Shown here piece by piece: positions 12,469 through 23,259 of a DNA stretch of 64,000 nucleotides. A program made the translations under genes and the position numbers. Under the pieces are notes generated by a model. It had not been told where the DNA came from, made no database searches, and saw only the letters and a program-made list of their open reading frames with translations. This DNA is from Rhytidiadelphus loreus. Lineage: Eukaryota; Streptophyta; Bryopsida; Hypnales; Hylocomiaceae. Where the stretch lies: positions 48,297,025 through 48,361,024 of the forward strand of contig OX344763.1 in the NCBI GenBank assembly GCA_947034895.1, in the 5' to 3' direction. Every line of letters begins with the position of its first letter. Within the stretch, counting starts at the first letter, position 1.

Positions 12469-13790
12469 TCACAAACGATTTGTCCGTGGCACAAGGTTGT
12501 CCAAGTTTGCGCGAGCTTGGTTTAACCTATTATTGGTCTGCTCAAAGATATCCGTGGTGTTGATTTGCACGCTCAGAGATTGTGTAAATGCGCGTTCCGT
12601 CCCGTGCTCATCATCCTAAGGTGGAATTGTCATTAGTACATATGATATTCACAGAATGGGGTACAAACAATACTAACCTAGCAAGTATATTAACTCGTGT
12701 TGTGGTATTGCACTAACCTTAATGAGTTGTAACAACAAGCATCCATTCTGAGACTCAAAAAGTTTCTCGACATCCTCAAATTCTTCTAATAAAGCTCTGC
12801 ATCTCCCGGACCCCCATATCAATGAATATTAAAACATAACAACTACATATGGGTATTTTTAACATATAATCTTATAATACAAGTTCTATACTAGAACAAC
12901 CGAACCTGAGGTTTGTGCAATCTTTTCCTTGCCGAACCCACACATATTCTTCCATCATGGCCCACCCCTCCCTAATGGCCTCATCAAATTTGGCTCCCCA
13001 AACAATATCGCGTGTGTTTTGTATCAAACACATCACTCGTCCTGCAGCAAATAAGCACTAATAGTGAGATGAAATGTCCACCACCAACTATCCAACTAGA
13101 AATGTTCATTAATACATGTTCATTTCATTATTCAAGGATTCAAATCACCTATACAAAATGAAGGGCAATATTTTACTCACCCATTTTGCTGGCTTGGAAA
13201 TGGCCTTTGGACTCATTGCATTGGCCATAATGAGCAAAGCAATACAATTTGTAGCCTTTCCAAAAGTCCTTAATCCTATTTCAAAGATCACAAATCAATT
13301 CCAATAGAATAATCATTGTCATGGTGATTCTCCCACCTATTAAAAAGACATTGTCTACAATACAAGTGGATGACAATAAGGAAGTCAAAGGCAAACTAAA
13401 CAAATTTTTACCGGAAATATTCATGGTCGAGAATAATTATGACTTCCTCTGAGCACTTGCTAAATAGGACACCTGCCATTAAGCCTGTAAGGAGCCAAAT
13501 AACTAATCATTAGCAATGCAAGAAGATTAAATTTGAATAGGCTACATAACAATTGAGGCCCCCCTACGTTACTATAACACCCAAAAATGAAAGAGAATCA
13601 ATGAAGAACCAAATGAATCATTTTCATTTGAATTGCTAATTGTTTTAAATGTGAATTTAGTGTACCCTTTTTCGGTGACTTCACACCCATTTGTGTGTGC
13701 ATCCTTATTATTCAACAACTTTGCCACAATGAATGCAATTGCCGTTTCAAGGCCCTCTACATTAAATGGCTTTGATATTCTCACTATCCT
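12469..13790 (-). CDS. Spliced gene G, unknown protein
   Basis: Minus-strand exons join in frame at GT..AG borders: 13,412-13,484, 13,181-13,275, 12,906-13,041, 12,718-12,802 and 12,469-12,615 (stop TGA at 12,469-12,471). Phases agree at every junction, for example SKMG joined to RVMCLIQ. A further 5' exon at about 13,660-13,790 (SKPFNVEGLETAIAFIV) is likely, but its junction does not fit cleanly and the start codon is not placed. The product includes DFWKGYKLYCFAHYGQC, ARALLEEF-like helical text and a polar C-terminus (QINTTDIFEQTNNRLNQARA). I recognise no family. It is the only multi-intron gene in the element and is divergent from the kinase. The shared promoter-like block and an array lie upstream, as for the other cargo genes. 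R lacks it entirely. Confidence 0.55.
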
Positions 13791-13898
13791 AAACTAATGG
13801 AAAAGATTTTGGGTTCATTGAAGTATACAAGAAGTGTCTGCTGTATTGTTGGCTGTTTGTGGGAAACCAAAAAAACCACGAGACCTCCACAACATTGG

Positions 13899-13930
13899 GC
13901 CCACATTCAGCCACTACAAGGTAGGTGAAC
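13899..13930 (-). promoter_or_regulatory. Shared promoter-like block of G
   Basis: In gene direction GTTCACCTACCTTGTAGTGG is followed by CTGAATGTGGGC. It matches the blocks upstream of B, C and D, including the spacing between the two halves. Confidence 0.5.
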
Positions 13931-13987
13931 TACAAGGCGCAGTTATGAAAATTATGGACCACAGGCTGGAATAGCCCATGAAATACT

Positions 13988-14699
13988 CGCGGTCGCCAGG
14001 GGCGCATGCGCTAATCCTAACACGGATACTAGGACGACAGCGCATGGGGCGACTGCGCATGGGGCGACTGCGCGTGGGGCGACCGCGGGTCCGGTCCAAG
14101 GATCCCTCGCGTCTTTCAAGGGCGACCTCGGGTGAGGGCGACCTCGGATCAGGGCGACCTTGGGTCAGGGCAACCTCGGGTCCTTGAGGGGGAAACACAT
14201 TTCAAAATCCCCCCTCCATCAGGGCGACTGCGCATAGGGGGCGACTGCAGGTCAAGGAGAAAATGCAAACTCCTTGACCCGCAGTCGCCCCCTACGCGCA
14301 GTTGCCCATATGGAAGGGGAGGGAGACACCAAATACTTTTTCGCCCTCTATCAGGGCGACTGTGCGTAGAGGCGACTGCGGGTCAAGGTGGGAGACACCA
14401 AAAATTTTGAAAATGCAATCTCCCCCCTTCCATCAAGGCGACTGCGTGTAGGGGGTGACTGCGGGTCAAGGTGGGAGCAACCTAACTATTTCAAAATGCA
14501 ATCTCCCCCCTTCAATCAGGGCGACTGCGCGTAGGGGGCGAGTGCGGGTCAAGGTGGGAGACACCAGAAATTTCGAAAATGCAATCTCCCCCCTTCCATC
14601 AGGGCGACTACGCGTAGGGGGCGACTGCGGGTCCCCAGATCACTTCCAAAATCAGACCTGGGGTTCTAGGGCGACTGCGCTTTGGGCGACTGCGGGTAT
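13988..14699. promoter_or_regulatory. Long motif array upstream of G
   Basis: GGGCGACTGCGCRTAGGGGG and GCGACTGCGGGTCAAGG units alternate. They are separated by repeats of a spacer containing CAATCTCCCCCCTTCCATCA, so this part is a higher-order tandem repeat of about 110 bases. Most copies read on the plus strand, away from gene G. One pair at 14,277-14,305 is inverted. Confidence 0.7.
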
Positions 14700-14700
14700 G

Positions 14701-15250
14701 GGCATGTTTCACAAGATTAATTTTTTTTTTGGGACCCCTCTCCCTTATTGTTTCTAATGCCCTTTAATCATATGTTACTTCCTCCATTTTGTTTACAAAT
14801 TCAACAAGACAAACGAATCCTAGATTTTGCATTAGCTCTCCAACACTCCTTTGGCAAAAAGTTCCAAATGAAAGTTTTATATACATTCTAATAGTGGGGA
14901 GGTGTAATTAGATTTATTTGGGCATGATTCACGAGATGGTGTTTTTTTTGGGACCTCTCCCTTATTGTTTCTAATTCCCTTTAATCATATGTTACTTCCT
15001 CCATTTTGTTTACAAATTCAACAAGACAAACAAATCCTAGGTTTTGCATTAGCTCTCCAACACTCCTTTGGCAAGAAGTTCCAAATGAAAGTTTTATATA
15101 CATTCTAATAGTGGGGAGGTGTAATTAGATTTATTTGGGCATGATTCACGAGATGGTGTTTTTTTTGGGACCTCTCCCTTATTGTTTCTAATTCCCTTTA
15201 ATCATATGTTACTTCCTCCATTTTGTTTACAAATTCAACAAGACAAAAAA
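14701..15250. repeat. Tandem repeat, about 218-base unit, 2.5 copies
   Basis: Starts of the unit (GGGCATGATTCACGAGATGG and variant) lie at about 14,700, 14,920 and 15,137. The second and third copies are nearly identical. It sits between the divergent arrays of G and C. Confidence 0.85.
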
Positions 15251-15361
15251 GACATGATTCTGTTTTAGGTCTAAAACACTACATCTCGTGTAGGATGTGT
15301 AAGTATTTTATGTAGGTTTAAGGATTTGATTCTAGATAAAAGTTGTATTATTGTTTTCCAA

Positions 15362-15395
15362 GGTCTAGGGTCTAGGGTTTAGGGTTTGGGAAACC
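15362..15395. repeat. Short telomere-like repeat
   Basis: TCTAGGGTCTAGGGTTTAGG followed by GTTTGGG resembles the plant TTTAGGG repeat. It may be a promoter telo-box cluster rather than a former chromosome end. Confidence 0.5.
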
Positions 15396-15554
15396 CTTCA
15401 CATTGTGAGAATAATTCTTCCATTGCCTTGCTATGTCTTTGATATGAACTGACGCCTAACATTTATTACCAATTTTGGATGTGAGATAAGGAAAAATCAA
15501 TTAGAATATGTTGCAGATGCTAATTAGTGTTGGGTCAGATTGGTTGTTGGTTTA

Positions 15555-15872
15555 GGGCGACCTCGGGTCAGGGGCGACCGCGGGTCATCGACGAAGCAAA
15601 AAACACATTTGAATCAGGGCGACTACGCGTAGGGGGCGACTACGGGTTGAAGAGACTTCTTTGTGGGCGACCGCGTGTGCAAGTTTTGGGATGGTTTAGT
15701 TGGTACCCGCGGTCGCCCATGATCCGCACTCGCCTTTGATGCGCAGTCGCCCATTTCAGCGCTCCAAAAACGCGCAGTCGTCCATTCCCGCTGTCTTTAG
15801 ACCCGCAGTCGCCCCCTCCCAACCCGCAGTCACCCAAATGCACGCGTCCTGAGGCGACTTCGGGTACTTAAG
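15555..15872. promoter_or_regulatory. Motif array upstream of kinase C, with orientation switch
   Basis: From 15,555 to about 15,680 cores read GGGCGACC on the plus strand, continuing the direction of the G array. From about 15,705 they switch to ACCCGCGGTCGCCC, so the kinase-proximal copies point away from the kinase. A last inverted copy, GGCGACTTCGGGTAC, lies next to AAGCGTT, and the same junction (GGCGACCTCGGGTAC, CAGCGTT) precedes D at 19,780. Confidence 0.7.
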
Positions 15873-15915
15873 CGTTAGCCCCACTTTCGATTCTCACCTT
15901 ACTTTAGCCTTACGC

Positions 15916-15953
15916 ACTGTCTTTCACCTACCTTCAGGTGGCTGGATGCGTGC
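15916..15953 (+). promoter_or_regulatory. Shared promoter-like block of kinase C
   Basis: ACTGTCTTTCACCTACCTTC is followed by AGGTGGCTGGATGCGTGC. It is the same two-part block as at B, D and G and lies about 90 bases before the start codon. Confidence 0.55.
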
Positions 15954-16044
15954 CCGTGGGCTGGGGTTTCAATTGGGGGTGGAATTGTTACCCTTTCAAT
16001 CTACGAATTTTGAACTACGGTTTTGAATTGTTCCTAAGTACAAC

Positions 16045-17637
16045 ATGGCTTTTCCACATGAAGGCAACACTACAAGGAGAAAGTCTTTATGGGATCTGGA
16101 CCCTGATGATCCAATTTTTTTCGAGGTTCCGATAGCTGTAAATGAAAACGAAGAAGGAGGGAGTCAAGAGCGACGGAAGGGCAAGAAGCAGAGGTCAGCA
16201 CATGACAAGGACTCCAACTATCCTCCCCCGAGTTATACCCGATATGCATATGAAGCGTGTCTCCAGTGGTACGCAGGGAAAAGTGTACAATTCTTGGAGG
16301 CAAGCTATTTGAGGTGTCCTACAACTGGTAGTGTGGCCTTGCCAAACGATTTACAAGCACGGATTTTAACCAAGCTAAAGGGATCCGATGATTTCGTAGA
16401 CATTGACTTGACATATTCTTCGAGACTATTTGAATGGCTTGATAACACATTGAAAGCGGTGATGTTCAATACCAAGAAATTGATGGAGGAACATCGACCG
16501 TTTCTTCCGATAGTAGAGGAATCAGAAGACATCAAGGCATTCCGCCAAAAAATGGAGTGGTGGTCCAGCGTAGTGAAGAAATTGGCAAGAGGCTCGGCAA
16601 GGGGTTTTAAGTGGAAAAATGCAGCGGTGCAGGCAGCATTTGCACGAGATGGTGGATTGTGTATCACGTGGATCCCCGATACGGCGAAAGTGGTGCCCCT
16701 TAGTGCTTTTGAACGTGAAGGGGGGTATGCAAAAGTGCGTAAGGTACGCATTGAAGGAATGGATACAATTCCAAGCTACATCGCTTTTGCTGGGAAAGTA
16801 TCCAAGGCAATAAACCCGCGCGAGGGGAGAGCGCAACGATCCATGGAGGCCCTTGCATGCCCCTTGAACCACCCTGGCATCATTAAGTTTTTTGCCATTC
16901 ATTCTCGCACGAATGAAGCGTACACTTTGTGGTGGAATGGGGGCCATTTGAATGAGTTGAGGCATTTAGATCGTTCTGTATCACCAATCATTGACTGGCA
17001 TGAAATGCAAAAAGCCACAAGACTTCCTGAAGAGAAACAAAAAGAACTTGGTCTCTTCCGAAGGCACAAGGCAAAGTTGGCATGGGCTTTAGTATATGTG
17101 ACAAATCTCATGCACAAGTGCCGCGTGCTACACAATGACTTGTCTCCCATGAACATCATGTTGCATTTTCCGGATTATTCAAACGACATAATCAACATTG
17201 AAATTTGTGATTTTGGAATATCAAGTCGTTTTGACGAAAACGTGCCTTCACATTTTCGAAAGCCATCTGAGGCCGAGAGGGATCAATACCGAGAAGGTCG
17301 TTGGTGGGTTGCCCCGGAGTTGTTTTATGCATATGGACCTCCAAATTCCGATACAAGCATACCGATCATGCAACAACGGTATAAATATACGCAACAGTCA
17401 GACTCGTATTCTATTGGGAAGTTGACCGAATGGATGAGAATTGGTGATATGGTCGATTGGGACAAGGATTTGTTCAAGACTTGCGAGGGATCAATGTACT
17501 TCGGAATGAAGTTGTGTGAACTCGTGAACCCTGACCCAAAGAAGAGACCAACATGTATAGAGATTATAAATTCCCTTATGTCTCCACCATGGTCCATGAT
17601 GCCCCCTGAATTGGTGTTCCGAGACTCACCTTTGTAA
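16045..17637 (+). CDS. Protein kinase C, intact cargo gene
   Basis: A single 530-codon frame starts at the ATG in AACATGGCTTTTCC and ends TAA with a following TAG. Residues 1-210 are unlike a kinase. The kinase domain spans about 215-525: glycine loop near 224-234 (REGGYAKVRKV), candidate lysine K251 in AGKVSK, catalytic loop HNDLSPMN (D365, N370), CDFG (D389) and a WVAPE motif (E425). These are the residues needed for phosphotransfer, so it is predicted active. Several distantly similar kinase genes are, to my knowledge, found in plant repeat families; the substrate is unknown. It is divergent from G and preceded by array and promoter-like block. It has no premature stop, unlike most neighbours. 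R keeps only its C-terminal third (36,348-36,655, 40,575-40,647). Confidence 0.85.
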   Translation: MAFPHEGNTTRRKSLWDLDPDDPIFFEVPIAVNENEEGGSQERRKGKKQRSAHDKDSNYPPPSYTRYAYEACLQWYAGKSVQFLEASYLRCPTTGSVALPNDLQARILTKLKGSDDFVDIDLTYSSRLFEWLDNTLKAVMFNTKKLMEEHRPFLPIVEESEDIKAFRQKMEWWSSVVKKLARGSARGFKWKNAAVQAAFARDGGLCITWIPDTAKVVPLSAFEREGGYAKVRKVRIEGMDTIPSYIAFAGKVSKAINPREGRAQRSMEALACPLNHPGIIKFFAIHSRTNEAYTLWWNGGHLNELRHLDRSVSPIIDWHEMQKATRLPEEKQKELGLFRRHKAKLAWALVYVTNLMHKCRVLHNDLSPMNIMLHFPDYSNDIINIEICDFGISSRFDENVPSHFRKPSEAERDQYREGRWWVAPELFYAYGPPNSDTSIPIMQQRYKYTQQSDSYSIGKLTEWMRIGDMVDWDKDLFKTCEGSMYFGMKLCELVNPDPKKRPTCIEIINSLMSPPWSMMPPELVFRDSPL

Positions 17638-19400
17638 TAGGATAGTCTAGAGCAAGACTTTAGTGCTACAAGCAATGAGCTTGGTGGCCAATTATGTGTT
17701 GCTTACTTTGTAATATTTTCCTATATTATATGAAGCAATTTTATGCCACGCACATTGTCTTTAGAAAAACAATTACTCAATGGGCTATTTGTCAAATTGT
17801 ATATATTGAATATGGCCTTTTACACATTGTTATGCAAAGTGTAACAACTTTTGAATTCAAATGTTCTTGGTCCTTTTTGATTCCGTAGTATATAATGGAC
17901 GCAAGGAAAATAAGAAAATGAAAATAAATTAGTTGGTAATTGATGTTGAAGACTTGTATTATTTCTTGAATAAAATGTGCTAGTATGCACTTGAAAGGAG
18001 TTTTACTTTCATGGTCATTGAATTCAAATAGTTGTTTTTTCAATCCCTAAAAAAATGTAAGCCATACATCATTTACATTCTCTTATTATTTTTTCTATTT
18101 CCAAAAATAAAAGCAAGTTGGTTTTTTTTTCCTATTTATTCTAATTCAAATATAGGAAACATACATTTTAGACTTTTTTAGACTTTTCCTTTTTATTCGT
18201 ACTTTACCTATTTCAAAATAGATGAGAGATGTTTTTATTTATTTATTTAACCTTTTTCGCTTTCTTCCTATTTATTTTATTTGGAAAAAGGAAGTTCATT
18301 GACTTCTTGCGACCCCCTTTTTTTTTTGAGACAATGAAACAAGAGTGGATATTGCAAAAAAGATATGTAGCCATAATCTTTGTCATTTATTAAACACGCA
18401 ATTCGAGAAAACTTGGATGAATTCAATAATAAATGTAAATCTGGTTTTACCATATATATTATTCCTAGTAGCATAATGTTTTCCTACCATATTCTTTTTT
18501 TTGGTATATGTCATCCAAATTGATAAAAACACACATTCTTTCATAGATGGTTGGAGTATGATATAAGTCCAACAATGATTTTCATTTATAGATTTGTGTC
18601 CGTACAAGAAATTTAGTTATTAGGCATGTAATTTACCAAAATTAGTGTGTGTAACATAGTATGTAATTTGAGTCTACATCCAAAAGTACATAATGAACAT
18701 CTCATGTCAAAACAATTACAAAGACATTATTGTTACAATTGCAATGGTTAATACTTAATAATCATAACATTGGTTATTAACAATTGAATTAGTTATTAAC
18801 AATAAAATTAGTCATTAACAATGAAATTAGTCATTTACAATAAAATTAAGAATTAACAATGAAATTAATTAATAACAAAAAAATTGGTTAACAACAACTT
18901 CTTCTAAAACAATTGCAAAGATTTAACTTTTGTTCAGATAATCAATAATGAATCCATTTGTACCACAACCCACCTCAACCCTAATGGCTCCCCAAATATA
19001 GTATAAAGTATAAACTAGTATTCCATAAATTTTGCAACACAAATGGGATTGAGCTCACAATCCTTTTTTTTCCCCTTGCGATTTGGTGCTCAAAAGCAAC
19101 AAAAAATTTAGGCTAGCTATAAGCTATAGGAATTTTTTAGGAAAATTTTGGATGAAATTGCTAGAAAAACTTCAACTTCTAGAAAAGTCTTCGATGAAAT
19201 CGCCACAATGTAAATGAAAATAGAATTTTAGATACTTAGTATCACATTTTCTATCCAGTACGTGGATGAATGTTGAAGCTTGGAGCCCCTCCGTAACATT
19301 TAGTATCGCCACTTTCCCAGCGCAAGGAAAAATGGAAAAAAATATTACAATCTATAAACATGTACTAAGAAGGAAAAGAAAAGTCCATGCATTAATAGAT
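17638..19400. other. AT-rich spacer between kinase and D
   Basis: No gene is recognised. The stretch is well conserved in R (34,593-36,347), including a region whose 64-residue chance translation (17,694-17,888) is identical in both copies. Long T and A runs are present. Confidence 0.5.
18773..18895. repeat. Short AT tandem repeat
   Basis: Units like TTAACAATGAAATTAGTCA repeat about six to seven times with a period of 18-20. The inverted counterpart in R is at about 35,098-35,222. Confidence 0.75.
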
Positions 19401-19401
19401 G

Positions 19402-19818
19402 GACCCGCGGTCGCCTGGGACCCGAGGTCGCCCAAGACCCGCTGTCGCCCAGGACTCGCTGTCGCCCAGGACCCGCGGTCGCCTTCGCAAAGTGGACCCG
19501 TGGTCGTCCTGGACCCGCGGTCGCCTAGGACCCGCAGTTGCCCTGGACCCGAAGTCGCCCTGGACCCGCGGTTGCCCACTCGCCCGGGCTCCTTCGACCC
19601 GCGGTCGCGTTGGAGCACCTGTCCAGACCCGTAGTCGCCCCACTCTAGGACCCGCGGTCGCCCTGGAGCACTTGCGCTGACCCGCAGTCGCCCCACTTCC
19701 GGACCCGCGGTCGCCCTGGAGCACTGGGCTGACCCGCACTTGCCCCACTTCAGGACCCGCACGCGCCCCAGGGGCGACCTCGGGTACATCAGCGTTCTCC
19801 TCCACCCGCAGTCGCCAT
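19402..19818. promoter_or_regulatory. Motif array upstream of D
   Basis: About twenty ACCCGCGGTCGCC cores at roughly 17-25 base spacing read toward gene D, so GGGCGAC points away from it. The array ends with the inverted GGCGACCTCGGGTAC copy near 19,777. Confidence 0.8.
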
Positions 19819-19842
19819 TAAATTTTCCCTGGCATTCTGCGC

Positions 19843-19878
19843 ACTGCCTTTCACCTACTGACGTGGCTGAATGCGTGC
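19843..19878 (+). promoter_or_regulatory. Shared promoter-like block of D
   Basis: ACTGCCTTTCACCTACTGAC is followed by GTGGCTGAATGCGTGC. It is the best-preserved example of the block found at B, C and G. The copy in R lies at 34,228-34,263. Confidence 0.55.
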
Positions 19879-20033
19879 ACAGAAGCTAGGGGTTTGAGTT
19901 GTGGGGGGGGATTTTTGTCCCTTTGCACAGCTCATTTTATTCACGCTTGGATGACATAGGGTGTTTCACGAGAACATTGTATTTTTGTAAATGTTAAATG
20001 TGATAGGATTACGTTTAGCATTTTTTACACCTA

Positions 20034-20059
20034 CGGTTTAGGCTTGCAACCCTAAACCG
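20034..20059. promoter_or_regulatory. Telo-box-like inverted repeat in D leader
   Basis: CGGTTTAGG and CCTAAACCG face each other across a short spacer, about 40 bases before the D start codon. Its core matches the duplicated leader motif of B. Confidence 0.45.
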
Positions 20060-20100
20060 CATAGTACTTAGTTGGCTACTTTTGAGACGAAGTGATCGTT

Positions 20101-21588
20101 ATGGAGGGTGAGGACTCTCAACCGCCACATGGTATGTCAAGATACCGACTTCGGCTCAACAAAAAGGCGGTTCGTGACAAGGATCGTAAAAGGAGCGGCA
20201 AACCTCGCAAGAAGCGTGTACCCATCTTGTTGCATCCAAAGATGAAGGCCTTTTTGGGATGGGAAGTAGAACCAGAGCCTTGGACATATGAAACTGTAAA
20301 CAAATATGTGGATTGGTGCCACATCAACAAGTTGTTCCCGTTTTGGCGACACCCTTTGCACGTGAAGTCTAATAAGGCAAATTTGGCTTACTGCAAGAGT
20401 GTTGTCTTCCAGCGAAGGTGTTTGGAGGTATGGCAGCAACTCTATTTGGAGTCCCAGCCTTATCGAAATGACAACTTCTCTTTCTATCTTGTGCAAATGG
20501 TGTACGTTGAAGTTCAATTGAAGAAAAAGGTAGATTGGACAACCTTGAAGGAGCTTCCTATCGGTGACCGCCCGGACACACCGATAGTGCTGGATGAAGA
20601 AGGACTTCTTCAAGCAAATCAGAAGCTTTTAGAGGCAAAGCCTGGCAAGTTGGTAGTTGGTGATGACCAAGTTCAATGGTCTTCAACTTCTAGCTCAGAT
20701 GAGCACACTCACGAATACAATGGATATTCTTTTGAGAGTGACGACGAAGACATTGGCAAAGAAAAACAAGAGGCGGCTGAAGACGTTCAAGTTGACAAGA
20801 AGGGCAAGAGGAAGCTTGAGGAGCCGCAATCATTGTCCAAGATTCAAAAGCAAAGCGAAGATGTTCATGTACCGATCAATGTGGACCGTTCTGGTGCAAA
20901 CAGTGGGTCTAGCGGAAGTAGTGACAATGATTCGGAAGACAATTTGGAGATGTTGGGCACTAAGATCGAAAGTGCACGAGCATCTTTGACTTCAACAGTA
21001 GCGGATCTTATGAATTTGAAAGAGAAGGTACAACATCTTCTAGTGAATCCAACTGTTGTGAATGGGTTGAAGGAGTTAGAGGCGACTGAAAATGCCGTTG
21101 CTGAAAATGAGAAGATTTACTCTAAGTTAAACAAAAGTAGAGTAAATTATTTCAAGAAGATCGAAGACGGGCGAGCACACATTTCCGATGATTTAGCGGT
21201 GCTTCAAAATAAACTTGATCTTTTGCAACGTGATAAATGGTCCCATCAAAGCGAAAGGAGAAGCTTGAATCTTCAAATACGTGAGCTAGAGATGGAATAT
21301 TATGATGATGCCTTAAAAGAAGCCAAAAAAGAGGGCATCTTGGCTTTAGCTCCGGATTATGGTAGCAATACAAAAGAAAGAGCAACGCTTTTTTATTTGG
21401 TGAAGCTACTGGAGAAAAAACAAGAGTTGTTGCACGAGGGCATATTGGACTTGGAGCGCCACATCCGGTTTTTTAAGGAATGGTGCAAGTGGGCCTATGA
21501 AGGCATAGGTGCCACCCGTGCGGAACTTCAAAGAATGAGACCGGAGCCCAAAGAAAGTGACTTTGTGAATAGTGAAAAAAATGCTTAG
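20101..21588 (+). CDS. Coiled-coil protein D of the CHIxKLFP family, intact
   Basis: The ATG at 20,101 (MEGEDSQPPHG) opens an uninterrupted 495-codon frame. A basic stretch (about 15-40, KDRKRSGKPRKKR) could be a nuclear signal. The conserved domain follows (about 45-165): WEVEPEPW, YVDWCHINKLFPFWRH, ANLAYCKSVVFQRRCLEVWQ, MVYVEVQLKKKVDWTTLKE. A serine/acid-rich linker (WSSTSSSDEHTHE) leads to a coiled coil from about 290 to 480. B and E are its paralogs inside the element and F is one outside. I recognise no catalytic residues; a DNA-binding or assembly role is speculation. D converges on E, and their 3' flanks are inverted relatives of each other. The R copy is broken, so D is the reference for the family. 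Confidence 0.8.
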   Translation: MEGEDSQPPHGMSRYRLRLNKKAVRDKDRKRSGKPRKKRVPILLHPKMKAFLGWEVEPEPWTYETVNKYVDWCHINKLFPFWRHPLHVKSNKANLAYCKSVVFQRRCLEVWQQLYLESQPYRNDNFSFYLVQMVYVEVQLKKKVDWTTLKELPIGDRPDTPIVLDEEGLLQANQKLLEAKPGKLVVGDDQVQWSSTSSSDEHTHEYNGYSFESDDEDIGKEKQEAAEDVQVDKKGKRKLEEPQSLSKIQKQSEDVHVPINVDRSGANSGSSGSSDNDSEDNLEMLGTKIESARASLTSTVADLMNLKEKVQHLLVNPTVVNGLKELEATENAVAENEKIYSKLNKSRVNYFKKIEDGRAHISDDLAVLQNKLDLLQRDKWSHQSERRSLNLQIRELEMEYYDDALKEAKKEGILALAPDYGSNTKERATLFYLVKLLEKKQELLHEGILDLERHIRFFKEWCKWAYEGIGATRAELQRMRPEPKESDFVNSEKNA

Positions 21589-23259
21589 TGGTTGGATCTA
21601 GTGTGGTAGAAAAAAACAATTTGGCCTTCCAATTTTTGATTTTCCAAAGGTTTTGTGGAATAAAGAAATTCACACCTTTGTTTTTGAAATGTACATATGT
21701 TTTTATTATATTTTGAATACGAGGGCTATGAATTTGGTGTCTTTGCAAGAATGGATGTCAGAGATGGTACCTACGGGCTGAAATTTGGGACTGAATTTTT
21801 GAAACTTTATTTGAAGATAGAAAAAACGATTACCTTTGTGGTAATATAACTTTTTTTCCAATCGGTGCCCGGGAACAAAAGTTATGCCCATATAGTCCAA
21901 ACTCCAAAGCAGGGGAGAATGGGCAGCAAAAAAATGTGACAAGCATTTGAATTTATTTTTCTAAGTTTTTTTCCTCATAGATTATAATTTTGTCTATCCG
22001 GAAAGCTTTTTTTCATTTCATTTGGATTTTTTATGAGAAAGTTATGGACAATCTTGTTTATTGGGCAATTAGAGCTTCTGGTGGGAAAAATACCTTGTAA
22101 GATTAATTTAGGAACGCAATTTTGGCAATTGTTCAAGAAAAGAAGTTTGACATGGTTTAGTTTGCTTGCTAGAACAATCTGACTGTGGGGATTAGTGCAT
22201 TTTAATTCTATCTTAGAAAGAAAATAGATTTTCATTCAATCTCATATGTACTTCTATTCTACAATTTTTTTAAGAATGAAAATTAAGTTTTTTTGAAAAC
22301 CTTTTTTTTATTTAGACTCTCAACTCAATTCTCCACTATATTTGTTTAAAGCTCAAAACTCTGTAGTGCAAGAAATTAAAGTGAAAAATGTTAAAAGTCA
22401 AATAATGTAGTCCAGCAATGTGCTGAAAAAATTGTTTTTTTCACTCTAAATGCGGATATCTTGCAATCTGTAAGATGAAAAATTCAGAAATTTTTTCCAC
22501 ACATTGTCATACTAGTAAGGTGTAAGATCCTATGGTTATGTGTGGGAAAAAAACAATTTTCAAAAACAATTTTGGATACTTTAAGAAATTGTTGAGTAGA
22601 AGTAGGTAAGATGTAGTTGTAAAATTTAAATAATGAATATCTCTAAAATGAAATGAAAATGGTGAGAGTGTGCTATCAAGTGAAGTTAACTATGTGACCG
22701 GACCTAATTTTTTTTTAGATTGTAGAAATTGCCTGGAGAAACAAATCCTACAAGCAACTTTTAAAAGAAGAAGCTGTAGACTCAAGTTGCCCGCCAAAGA
22801 AAATGGTCCATAACTTTCTCATAAAAAATCTGAATGGAATGAATCAAATTTTTCCATGTAAACCAAAACATGTTGTATGAGAAAAAAATCCAAAAGGAAA
22901 AAATTCATTAAAAGATTTGAAGATAGCAATTTTGTGGGGACCGTGTATGGAATCATTGTGCGAGGCATTACAACAAATGTATTTGCATTTCACCAATTAC
23001 ATTTTAGGCTACAAATGTATAAGTATGCCCAAACCTTCAAAACCAAAGCAATAGAAGGTTGTTGTCCATAAGCATAGTAGTACAATACACAGCCAAGGCG
23101 GTATAGTTTTAGAAGCCAACATCTGAACCCTAACTTTTGCTAGAGTACTACATTGTGCAAGTATGGATATGCTACTGCCCTTATACTATGGGCCTTACAT
23201 CTTGTATACTACTACGATCAACTAGAACCACCGTTGAAGTAAGTATCTCATAGAAATAT
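21589..23259. other. Convergent spacer between D and E with inverted repeat
   Basis: No gene is seen. A segment at about 21,975-22,090 (TTTTTATGAGAAAGTTATGG) is repeated inverted at about 22,780-22,880. Since D and E are convergent paralogs, this looks like their related 3' flanks. Confidence 0.6.

Noticed and set aside
17694..17888. Small conserved protein, identical in both copies
   Set aside because: Identity extends through surrounding non-coding sequence, so it reflects recent copying and not protein constraint.
19352..19805. Long frames over the motif arrays (also at 3,776, 11,134, 25,957, 57,039 and 58,633)
   Set aside because: They encode low-complexity repeats in several frames and strands at once, as expected from GC-rich arrays without stops.
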